Source: Solanum dulcamara | Taxonomy: Eukaryota; Streptophyta; Magnoliopsida; Solanales; Solanaceae | DNA: 64,000 nucleotides | Reading direction: 5' to 3' | Assembly (NCBI RefSeq): GCF_947179165.1 | Contig: NC_077239.1 | Coordinates: 69,455,134-69,519,133, forward strand | Shown: one piece after another, positions 46,517 through 58,500 of the stretch | How the letters are laid out: every line of letters begins with the position of its first letter | How positions within the stretch are numbered: the first letter of the stretch is position 1 | Program-made: the position numbers and the translations under genes | Notes under the pieces: model-generated | Told to the model about the DNA's origin: nothing | The model's database searches: none | The model's input: only the letters and a program-made list of their open reading frames with translations

Positions 46517-49500
46517 TCAATAACCATAGCTGGATCCATAAATGGAACCATAATCAGCAGCAGATGGATGGCCAGTGCCACCTGATGGTGAATTGTATAC
46601 AGGACCTTGAGAATAAGGATTATAACCTTGGGAAGGTGGTCCAGCTGCAGTGTTCTGCATTGAGCTGGCAGCATCAGCAATAGAATTCTGCACCATAAGA
46701 AGGGTGGTAAGAACACAATGCATTTCTAAGAAATCTCAGTTGTAAGACTGATATGGCAAACTCATTCTTTTGCAGTAAAACACAAAGCTCACATTCACAA
46801 GTGACAATGGGGCTTCTGGAATGGTAGAAAAGATAAGCTTGCTTGAAGATACAGAATCATAGATCAGGAGAAGCATTTTTTCCATTTGATGCTTGGGTCT
46901 TTAGAAGGTTGATTTTAATTTGTACATCACGGTCATTTTACACTTTTGTATTGAACATACGCAAGTTAGTATGCTCATATATCCTGGAAGTGGACAAAAG
47001 TGTCAACAGGAAACATGTATTGACTTTTTCCTACATTTGTTAGTTATTTTTCAATGTATTTTCACAATTTATGGTAATTTATACTGATTTTATTAGTGCA
47101 AAAATATTTATAAATTAAAAATTAATGGGCTTATGCCCCATGCCTTGGGGATTTAATCCCATCCCCCATGTAAGGTAAAACATCTTGCCTTGTTATCACA
47201 CCTTTTAAACTGATCCCCTACCTGCAACATGGTACCACCACCTCCCTCTCTACTTCTCTACTCCAGTATAACAAAAAAAAAACTTTGCAACACCCTCCCC
47301 AAGCTGAGCTAGCCCTTCATTTCTCTAACCATGCCAAATAACCCTAATTGGGAGACAATTTGAATCCCACATCTACGTCACAAATCCAGAAACAGCACTA
47401 CCACTGTTGGATTTCCAAAAGGTAACTTGAAGTTCAATAATATATTATCAGAAGATATTACCTGAATTAATTGCTGCGCTGTTTGCACTTGTGATGCTGA
47501 TCCAGTTATCTCAACAGTCATCTCACCAGGAATACCCCTTGTTTCTTGAATTGCAATTGACGCACCACTGGCCCGACGAATATAGCTAATATTTGAACCA
47601 GAGGTCCCAATTACAGCATCAGCATAGGACAAAGGAATTTGCATGTTTTGTGTGACCTTCAAAAGAAAAAACATTAAGGAGCATGAGATAACAGAATGTT
47701 GGAATACTATATAAAAAGAATTGAAGGTCTAAAAAAGAAGGCAAGACTTCTGGCAACTTGACAGATCTATTCAGTAGTACCCATAAAAGGACATCTGATA
47801 CTTATCACGTGAACATATATAGGCATGATGCATATGCCACCTCTTCATGCACCTTTGTTGGGTGATTCATTAATCAAGATCAGAGTCCGACTCCCCGAAT
47901 TATCTCAAGTTCGCAGAGAATGTGTAAATTAGGTCAGTAGTAGCATTTGACAGATTGAATGCAGAAAAAGAACACACCTTTGTAACCATAGATTGTTGTG
48001 TTTGCACATTTGTATCATAAGTTCCCATTGAAGCATCTCTACTATAAGGAGGAGGGCCCTGACGAGGCTGTTTTTCCAATGGTGGCATGTCTACCGGTGG
48101 GAAATAATTATCAAATGGTTGTGCAGGCGGCATGTACTGGGTGTTGGGTCCAAAACCAGGTCCACCCCCAGCCCTCCCAGGAAAACTGGATGGAGGAGGG
48201 GCCCATGACTGAGTAGGTCCAGCTGGAGGCATGTTCTGATTTGATCGAGCATTTGGCATTTGCATCTGAGCAGACAAGACAAGTCATAATTTTTTTTAAA
48301 AGTTATTACTAAGGTAAAATTCATGCAAAAACCAGAGAGTAGACTTACTTGCATCTCAAATAATCCAATTACACTACGATCAACTAAAAATTTCCTGAGG
48401 TGTGATGCAACCATTTCAACTGCTTTATGTACCCCGGCAGGCTCTCCTTGTATCTCAACAACACTATCATCAGGAAGAGCAAAAAGTGGAAGGTGCTCTG
48501 CAGAATCCAGTTGATGGGAATCAAACATATGATAACATTTCCAGAAGGAAAAAGGAGAAATTAATAACACACACGACACAACTGCGTACCACTTGACTTC
48601 ACAACAAATAACACTGCATGTTAGTTTCTTGAGCTTTACCAATTTCACAACATAGTCCTTTCTTAATTATTATATAATTCAAGAAGCAAACAAGACAAAG
48701 GGAACCTAACCAAAAGGACCAGAAACGATGTGTTATTCTCCTCAGAATAGTTACTTTGATTGTTCCTCCGCAGCTTTTTTATCTACTCTCCTATCTTTTG
48801 ACCAACAAATTAGGGTTTCCAGATTTTCAACATCTAGAATTATCATTATCATGGTTTTTGTTTATTTCAATAAAGACGAATGACGCAAAACACAATATTC
48901 ACAAGCATCACTGGTCAAATAAAATTAATAAAATGGGTATATATAAAAGCAAAATATTTGCCAATACAATTTGAAGTTTATAAACTTGCGCCAGTGTTAG
49001 CTCCATGTCCTTTTAGGACCCAATGTACCCACCTAAAGCCAGCTCGAGATCATATTTGTTGACAAAGTGAGATGAAAGGTGGGGAATCTTGAGCAAGTCC
49101 CTAAGATATTTAAAGAATTCCAAGAAGTCCTTTTATGTTCGGAAAAGGGTCATATTTGCTCTTGTACTCTTAGAAAAAGGTTCTTGTCATACTTTATTGA
49201 TATATTTGCCCTTGCCATCCAACTTTGGGCACATATTTTCCCTTAAACAGTTAAGTATCATGTCACCACTTTTATCATCCTACATGGTGCCTCATGGCGC
49301 CTACATGGATATATTTTTATCACAATTAAAAATTTACTTATCCTACACCCAAGGTGCTAGCATCCAAAGTTGGCTTGTTATGAATGGCCAAACCCACTGA
49401 GGTCGGAAACAACCATACCCTGAGTTGATGTTTGGTGGGGACCTTTAACGACCCTTTTTGTGCTAATCCGACAGTGGACGTCATCCAGAAATGGTTCTAC

Positions 49501-52500
49501 AATTGATGGTCGATGACGGCTGGTTTGAAGGTTTCATCTCTTGCTCATAATCTCTTCCTATTCGAACTGTCGTCGCAGCAAAAGGCTTAGAGGGTTAAAG
49601 TTGGTGACTGATACTACAATGGGAGAAGGCTCACACTAGATTGGTGGACGTGGGACTCGGAGAGCAATCTGTTGGCGAAAGAACAGGGGGAAAATGGGAC
49701 AAGGGTTTTCAGAATTCCTTTGAGTGAATGGTCTGAGGTTTATTGGTGGTAAGTGTGGTGGTTTTGTAGATGCTAACGAGGATACCAAGAAGAGAAGTAA
49801 TCTCCTTTGGGCTCGCATATATGTTGAAGATTCAAATCTTGTACTCCTTTACAAACTGGAACTCCCGGCTGGGGATTGCTCTTATGAACTCTCCATTATT
49901 ATGGAGAGTCCTTCAAAAGTTGTTGAGTGGCCGGAGGAGGTAAAAGAACTTACCTTAATAACTCCTGGTCCAAGGACCCTCAGTCCAACGAAGGGATTAT
50001 TCAGATTTCAAATTTCAAAAACCTTAAGTGGGCCTCTTCTTTATTTGATCTAGCCCATAAGGTGGTTAGTAGTAAAGTCAACATTACTAATTCCCTCAAT
50101 GGGGACCACCTTAGGGTTAATAGTTATTACTCTTGTAATAACAAGAGGAGCAGGCCCAAATCAAGAGCAAGGCCCAAAGTGGCGAAAAAGTGGAAAGCTA
50201 AAGAGCCAATCCAAATCCAATCTTTTGTTGATTCTATCAAAGAAGGCGGTAGAAACTCTTAGCGATGGTATAGAGAACTTGGGAACAGAAGAAGCCGATG
50301 ATGAAGAAGACCCCCTTTATTTCTCCATTCCAACGATGTCATACGATCTCCCTATGGACAATCTCAATGACTCGAATATTGCTTCCTTCACTAGCAGGTT
50401 TCGTATGATGGGACTCATAATGAGAACTGTTTGATCAACACGCCTACGAATATCAAGACCTCTCACTGGACCAAGGTGGTAATGACTTAAGGCATGCAAG
50501 GCTTTTGGTGTTAATTTGGCTGGATATGAGCACGAGATGTTTGATATAATTCTCAGAATGGAGAAGAAAAGGCAAGCCCAATTATTGCAACAAAAGAAAA
50601 AGAAGAAATGGGGGAGGAATTCTACAAAGAAAGGGGTAAGAGAGGCCAAAACATGGAATGCATGGTGACTTATGAAAGGGGAGAAGGGTCAGCTAGGGGC
50701 AGGATTCAAAAGGCATTTTTTGAACGAAATTAAAACTTATTAGCTAGAAGGGGTGTGTGTGTGTGGGAGGGGGGGTCAATGATATGAGCAGGAGGAGTAC
50801 TATCAGGGCCCTTATGCATAAACGGAAACCAGACATTTTGTGCTTGCAAGAGACCAAAACAGATGGCTGTCTAGTGGCTATTATCAAGCAAATTTGAGGT
50901 TCTAGATGGGTTGGTTGGGCTGAATAAAGGTTTGTGGTACTAGAAGAGGAGTTATTATTATCTGGGATTAGAGACAATGGAATTGCATAGATTCCCAACA
51001 AGGACAATATACTATCTCTACAATGCTTGAAGGGGTCATTTAAATCTCAGATTTTGCTTCACTGGACTTTATGGTCCTCATTCTGATTCGGAGAGGACTG
51101 CATTATGGAAGGAATTGACTTATGTTAAGTGGTTTATGGGACGAAGTTTGGGTGATAGGTGGGGACTTTAACGTTTGTAGATTTGAGAATGAAAGATATA
51201 ATTGCATCAGAAGATCCAGGTCAATGAGTGTTTTTTCCGACTTTATTCAAGATACGAGGTTGATTGAACTCCCTCTTCAAGGGGTTTTATATACTTGGAC
51301 CAAGAATGTTGAACTCTTGCAACCCTCTAGAATTGATAGATTTCTTGTCTCTTATATGTGGAATGACCACTTTGGGGCTATTTCTCAAAAAGCTCTCCCT
51401 AAAGTTGTCTCCAGTCATTGTCCTTTAGAATCAGAATGTGGGGATTAGACCTTTGAACCTTCTTATTTTAAGTTCGAGAACATGTGGTTGTAACATGAAG
51501 AGTTCGGAGACCTGGTGAAGCACTCGTGGCAGGGGTGTAAAGTGAATAGTTCATCAGATTATGTGCTTTCCCAAATGCTCAAAAAGGACATGGTCACTTG
51601 GAACAAGGAAGTCTTTGGTAGTGTCAAACACAAAGACAAACAATGTATTGGAGGAGCTCCAAGTGTTAGAGCAAGATGAAAAAGGTAGACTTTTGACTCA
51701 AGAAGAGACTAAAAAATCTTTTGACACTAAAATTGGAATTACAACAGCTAGCAAGGGCAGAGGAGATCTCATGGAGGCAAAAATCCAAATGTTTATGGTT
51801 GAAAGAAGGTGATAAAAATACTAAGTATTTCTGGAGAATTGCCAATTCTCTTAAGATATACAACTGTATTGACAAACTGCAAGTTGAGGATGACATTAAT
51901 GAGGATAAGCATCATATCAAGCAGGTGATCCTAGACTTCTAGCAAGACTTATACTCTGAGAATGAAGAATGAAGGCCTAGTCCTGCTTTTTAAGATTTGA
52001 AATGTCTTAACAGTGAGGACAAAAAAGCTCTAGACTGCCCATTTGAAGAAGATGAAGTCCTTAATGCCATTAATTCCTGTGCCCCTGACAAGAGTCCAGG
52101 ACCAAATGGATTCACAATGGCCTTCTATCAAAATGTTGGACCACAATCAAACAGGATATTTTGAACACCTTCAACCACTTTCACAAGCAATTGCCTATGG
52201 TGAAATCTTTTAATGCTTCATTCCGATTAAACTAAAGAACTTCAGACCCATCAGTCTGATAGGCAGCGTGTACAAAAGAGTGTCTAAAGTGTTCTCAGAA
52301 AGACTCAAAAAGGTAATCTAGAAGCTTGTCTCAGGTTATCAAAATGCTTTCATCAAAGACAGACAGATCACTGATGCTTCTCTCGTTGCTAATGAAGTAT
52401 TAGATTGGAGACTAAAAAATGGTGTCCCTGGACTTATTTTCAAACTAGACATAGAAAAGGCTTTAGAAAAACTCAACTGGCAATACTTGATCTCTATTTT

Positions 52501-55500
52501 GAGGCTGCTGGGTTTTGGAGATGGGTTGATTAGATGGATCAAGTTCTCCCTTTTTACTGTAAAATACTCTTTTTTGGTTAACGAAGCCCAATTGGATTCT
52601 TTTCTCCCATGCGAGGAATAAGGCAAGGGGACCCTTTGTCCCCCTTCCTTTTCATCTTAGCAATGGAGGGACTTAGCAGGATGCTTGACAAGGCTAAAGA
52701 ACATAATTGGTTGCAGGGTTTTGATGTGGGCAACAGAACTGGTCAATTAACCTCTGTATGACACTTGCTATTTGTTGATGACACTCTTATATTTTGTGGG
52801 GCTAAGAGGTCCCAGGTTCAATATCTCAATATCACCTTAATGCTCTTTGAGGCTCACTCTGGTCTCCGTATCTACGTCTAAGAATGTTATCTATCCGGTG
52901 AATATGGTTAATGGGTTAGAAGAAATGGCAGAGATAATGTATTGCAATACGGGGACTTTCCCAACTACCTACTTGGGACTTCCACTGGGGGCTAGCTATA
53001 GATCTGTTGAGGTATGGAATAGGGTGGTTGAAAAGTTTGAGAAAAGGCTGGCCACCTGGCAACAACAATACCTCTCTCTTGAAGGCAGAATTACTTTGAT
53101 TAACAGTGTGTTAGACAATATTCCGACCTATTTCATGTCCTTATTCCTTGTACCAGATGAAATATTGCAGAAGCTTGATAACATTAGATGCCCATTCTTA
53201 TGGGACGACAATAACGAGTCCCACAAACTTCACTTGATGAAATGGGATAAAGTTACTATACCAAAATCACTAGGTGGATTAGGAGTGAAAGACCTGGCAC
53301 TCCATAGCAAAAGCATGCTCTTGAAATGCCATTGAAGGTATAATCAAGAGGGCATGGAACTTTGGAAAGAAGTGGTCCAAGTTAAATATGGACATGATAG
53401 CCATTGGGTTACCAACACTAGTAGATTACCTCATGGTTGTGGAAAGAAATCAGGAAATTGTGAACTGACTTCACTTCTAAAACAATTCTGCATGTAGGTG
53501 ATAAAGATGTCAAACTGGACTTGGCTCGTGAGGCCGATCCAACCCAACACTGAAATTAAGTGGGGTTGGGCTAAAATTTTTCAGCCCATTTAGGAACGAG
53601 ACTTTTTAGCCCAGCCTCATTTGGCCCACGAGCCTCAGAGGCCGGCCCGTGGGTCATGAGTTTTAAAAATATTTATTATATATATATTTTGAATAGTGTT
53701 TTATTTTGCCAAATCTTTAGCAATTAGGCAATTGAAATTATTATAACTATGAATCTTTAACCTCTTTTACTTTTAGGTTTATGCCTAATTTCTCGTTTCT
53801 TGTCTAGTTTATGAAAAAATGATCATGTAATGTATGTTGTTATGATTAGGGGTGTTCATGGTTCGATATGGGTCGGTTATTGATTAAAACCATAACCAAA
53901 CCAATTTAATCGGTTTTTAAATGTCTAAAACCATAACCAAACCAAGTAAAATAATAACCACCGATTTGGTTCGATTTTTCGATTTATGGCTAGTCGAGAC
54001 AATTCAAATATTCTCTCTCCACATTCTTCAAATTTCTTATGAAGCTCTTTTTTCCTCACGGCCTACAAGGGCGAATTTTGCTGCATATTGAGGGAAAGAC
54101 ATGCTGATGGCAAATCAAATGGACCAAACTTGCAACGCAGTTTAAATTTAAAAGAACAAGTCAAACAGAGGTTCCAAAATACAAACAACTTTATCCATTA
54201 AAATGAAAAAATTACATATTTAAACTAAACTAACAAGAGAATCCATAATATAACCAATTTTATCTTTAATTAAATTATGGAAATTAATAATTAAAAGGTA
54301 TAAAATATCTTTAATTATTTATGAAAAGCTAATATTATACATATAAATAATTATAAATTTTATGTATATAATTATCAGTTTGGTTCGGTTATTTATTCTG
54401 TTATTTTTTACTATAACCATAACCAAACCAAATATTATCAGTTTTTCAAATTTAAAACCAAACCAAACCAAATATCAATTTTTTTATTCGATTTGATTTT
54501 GGTTTTAACCAAAACTGTGAACAACCCTAGTTATGATGAATCTTATGATTGTTGAATGTTGTATCTTGAATGTTCTGTTGTTTTGTATGTATTCCACTAA
54601 AGTGCGAAACTCATGAACATGTGAATTTTTGATATATTGGTGTTGTGTTGATCAATGTTCAATAGTCTTTCTAAGAGGCCAATATTGTCCATCTTTTGAT
54701 TGAAGGGTCAATCCATCCCAACCCACAACCCACTTAGGGCTACGTTGTGCTGCTATTTTATAGGTCATTTAGTTGAAAAGGCCAACTCGTCCCAGTGTTG
54801 TGAAAAAGCGCCGAAGCGCTCGCTTTAAGCGTGAAGCGAAGCGAGGCGAGGCTCTAGCGCTTCAATACCATGAAGCGAAGCGATTTCAGAAAAAGTGTGC
54901 GCTTCATGGGAGAAGCGAGAAAAAAGCTCGCTTATTTGGAAAAAGCGGGCAGTGAAGAAAATAATCTCAGTATTAAAAAATTTATAGAGAAAATCATTCA
55001 TATTTTTCCTCATAATTGTATATTAAGAAAAATTATAAAGTTAACTTAGTGCTATTGCCAGGAAGGTCTAAAAGCAAAAGCATGAATCACTTGTCTGCCA
55101 CAAAGTCCAAAAGGTTACACTTAGAGGATTGATAATTAGGTATAGATTAATTTAATACTCTGCTCACTTCCATTTCATTTTTGTTTGAAACTATTTTTTT
55201 TATTCAATCCAGATATAATATTAATATTTAATTAGAAAACTAATCAAAATTACTTATAAGAATACTACTGATCTGCTCACTTTATATTACTTTTTCCATT
55301 TCATTTTTATTTGACACTATTTTTCTTATTAGTCCGTCCAAATATAATATTAACATTTTTATACTTTCTTAATTAAAAGCTTTTATTTCTACACAAATAC
55401 TATGATATGCTTCCACTCACAGTTTCTAAAGGTTCGATTTGGTACTCTTTCCGTTTCAATTTGATTGTTTGGTTTTGACTTGATACAATGTATTAAAAAA

Positions 55501-58500
55501 AAAACTTATGAACCTTGTGATCTGAAACTAAAGATATATTAATTGTATTTAAATATCTTTTAATCTTATAGTTTTAGGGGGGAGTACTTTAAGCGGCAAG
55601 GAAAAAAGAGTAGCTACAGGTTCAAGTTCAAATAAAAGTAGAACTCTTGTTGATGAGTCCTCCGATGAAGAAGATGAGGACCAAGTAGAACCCTTGTTGA
55701 TGGCACTTCAAGAGTTTGAGGATCTTGTTGAAGAATAGGATTTTGCTCTCTTTGTGATTTGGTTATGCATTTGCTTTATATGTTGTTACTTATGAGGATT
55801 ATTGACTATCTATTTACTTTTTAATCTAAGTCTTTTGAGTTCTTGATTATTTATCTATGCATATTTTTTATTTTTTATTTTTATACTAAATAACGTTTTT
55901 TTTGAAAAAAGCATGCGCTTCGCTTCACGCTTCGCGCTTCTGTGAAGCGAGCCCCCATCGCTTTTTTCCGCTTCTCGCTTCTCAAAACACTGGCTCGTCC
56001 TAACCCATTTAACTTGCTAGCCCTTTAGGATTGGGTTGAGTCGGGTTAAGTCATCCCATTTTGACAGCTCTAGACTAGGCGATGGAAACCATATTAGTGC
56101 CTTTTTTGCCGGATAGCAATGAACAATTCATGTCTCACTTTAAACAATCTCAACAGAAGAGGATTCAGTTCAACAACTGATGCTATATGTGCTTGAACAG
56201 TTTAGAAACTGTCAACCACTTATTTTTGCATTGCCCTATTGCTATAGACATCTAGTCAATGTTCTTCTCCCTTTCTGGTCTACAATTGGTTATGCCTAGG
56301 CAATTGGAAAGTTGAGAAGTCCATCGAGAGACTTTGGTCTATGGTTCCGATTGTTGTTGTGTGGGGCTTATGGACAGAAAGAAATCAAAGATGCTTTAAA
56401 AGCGTCTCAACTAACAGTTCCAATTTCAAGGGAAGATGTTTAGTCTTACTTTTTAGTTGGGTTAACCTTACTCCTTTGTATATAACCCTGAACAATTCTT
56501 GGATTTTGTCAGCTCTCTTGTATTATGATAGATTTTATTTTTGCCCTTTCTAGAGTTTACTATGCCTACTTTTGTAAATTTTGCATCCTTTGGATGCTTT
56601 GTTATTAATACACTTCTTACTTCATCAAAAAAAAAAACCGACCCACCCAATGTGAAGACCCATCAAGCATAATTCTTATACCCATTCTCTCGTTGAGTTA
56701 GAACTTAGTAACAACCACTTCTCTGGTCCATTTCCTACTACAGTCCTATTCATCCCAAATCTTCTTTATTTAGATTCAGATTCAACAGTTTCTCAGGGCC
56801 AATTCCCGAGGATCTCTTCAACAAAAAACTTGATGCTATTTTTTGTAATAATAACCAATTTGATCGTAAACTTCCTTAGAGTTGAGGGAATTCCCTGCTT
56901 CAGTGATTAATTTTACTAATAATACAAGTTTAGTGGGAGCATTCCTTTTAGTTTGGGGTACATGGGTCCGAGAATTAAGAAGATTTTGTTCCTAAACAAC
57001 CAGCTAAGTAGTTGTATACCAGAAGGTGTGGCATTGTGGACATATTTGCAAGTTCAGAATGTGAGTTTCAGTTCACTAATGAAGCATTTGCCTAAAGCCT
57101 GTTCTTGCTTGAGTTGCATTGAAGTTCTCAACTTGGGACATAACAAGTTGTCTGCAGATTTAGTAGACTTGGTTTGTTCACAAAGAACCTTGTGAATTTG
57201 ACTCTTACTTACAATTTCTTCTGTGGTGTAATGTTCAGGTACACAAAGGATGGGTACACATGAATTAGGCTTAATGGGTCTTCACATTGAGTGGGTTCAG
57301 GTTTCAATAAGTGGGTCAGGTAGAATATTAAATAGGAAATAAATTGTTAATTGTGATAAAAATATATCCATGTAGGCGCCATGTAGGCTCCACGTAGGAG
57401 GATAAAAGAGATGACATGATACTTAACTGTCCAAAGGCAAATATGTGCCCAAAGTAGAATGACAAAGGCAAATATATCAAAAAAGTATAACAAGGAGTAA
57501 ATATAACCTTTTTTCAGAGTACAAGGGCAAATACTTTAGTGGTGCACTGTAATTTCACTAAATACAATTTGTAATTTCAGTGGTTAATAAAATTATTTAT
57601 TATTCCACTTGTGAAAATATGCAGGTGATTAAGAACGGAAAACTCCAAAGTATAAAAACTTAACTACTAAATTTGAATTAGAGACTTACAACTTTATATT
57701 TTCATCTTAACTAAAATTTAAAATAGTTTCCAAACGTGACGAACATCATTTTTACATCATATATTCCAAAAAAATTTATGAAAGACTTCATATTTTCTAG
57801 TTCCTTAGTCCACAATTAGTTTTTTCATTTTATCAGGAAATTTAGATATTTTCCTTATATTGCACATCATTTTTTACAATTGTGCCCTTCTCTAGTAAGC
57901 TTTACATTTGTGTCTTTCTCTAGTAAGCATTTTACACTTAGGGGTCGTTTGGTTGGGAACAAGTTATACAGGATTAACTATCCCAGGATAAGTTATCCAC
58001 CATGTATATGAGATAACTTATCCATCACTATGGTATAAATGGTGGGATAAGTTATCCAAACTTGGCAAACAAACAAGACAACAAAATTTTATCCCATGAC
58101 TATTTATTTTTATTCCTCACACCAAATGACTCCTTGAAGTCCAGCAACAAACCATGGCACATCCCTTTGATTTTCACTTTTGACAACGCAGGAGTGAGCA
58201 GTAAACCTTTATTAGATGCTCAAATTTCTTCTAATTTCTTTACCATTATACAGATTAGAGACCTACTTGGCCAATGTACACTTGCCCAAATTATGAGAGC
58301 TCACGTGAAAACACATCCTTATACTATATCAAGAACATCAACATTGCCAAATTTCTCTTGAAATACCCTAAAGCTTGACAGCATTACAACGCTATTCGGG
58401 ACTGCAAATGACAAGGGGATCAGTAGCGGGAAGGATTAAATTCTCAAGGAAACAACACGAGACAAGGATATCTAAGTCAAAGAGAGAAGCACCTTGTCCA

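Larger units (their letters stand above)
53503..56075. mobile_element. hAT-like element, copy B, inserted in the LINE
   Basis: The flanks TAGGTGAT (53495-53502) and TAGGCGAT (56076-56083) match at 7 of 8 positions, and the LINE reading continues across them. The ends (AAAGATGTCAAACTGGAC and inverted TAGAGCTGTCAAAATGG) are the same family as 18826-19919. With the inserts at 53847-54529 and 54793-55992 removed, the remaining about 0.7 kb is collinear with copy A, which in turn lacks neither of those sites. Confidence 0.85.
49724..56420 (+). pseudogene. LINE ORF1 and ORF2 remnants
   Basis: Recognisable pieces: ORF1 of the DUF4283/zinc-finger type (49724-50260), endonuclease ([19 protein letters not shown] near 51150-51200, then the RIDRFLVS and SHCPL motifs), and RT ([13 protein letters not shown] near 52230-52270, [16 protein letters not shown] near 52772). 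The thumb region is 52847-53335 and the zinc-binding region 56110-56420. Frames are broken by at least seven stops or shifts, for example TAG at 52318-52320. The protein would have nicked DNA and copied LINE RNA at the break; it cannot now. Confidence 0.83.
49352..56638 (+). mobile_element. L1-type LINE, near full length, interrupted by hAT-like element
   Basis: ORF1 remnant (49724-49950, [20 protein letters not shown] phrase), endonuclease (about 50780-51470), reverse transcriptase (about 52020-52900 with LLFVDDTLI) and its C-terminal part to 53335. The zinc-binding C-terminus ([16 protein letters not shown]) resumes at about 56180 after a 2.6-kb insert. It ends in poly(A) at 56626-56637. 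Imperfect flanks CTACACCCA and ACCGACCCA could be its duplication. Antisense to the KH gene. Many stops. Confidence 0.85.
49141..57541. mobile_element. MULE-like element with long inverted arms, carrying LRX gene fragment, split by a LINE
   Basis: The left arm (49141 to about 49350) is the reverse complement of about 57335-57541; for example, tgggcacatattt, cagttaagtatcatgtca and tggatatatttttatcacaa are all shared. A second part of the left arm reappears after the LINE (56640-56690, acccaatgtgaagacccatc), mirrored at 57235-57300. Between the arms is a fragment of an LRR-extensin gene (56690-57235). The left end GGAAAAGGGTCATATTTGC is typical of nightshade MULE-like elements; the right end is slightly eroded and no target duplication is clear. 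Confidence 0.75.
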
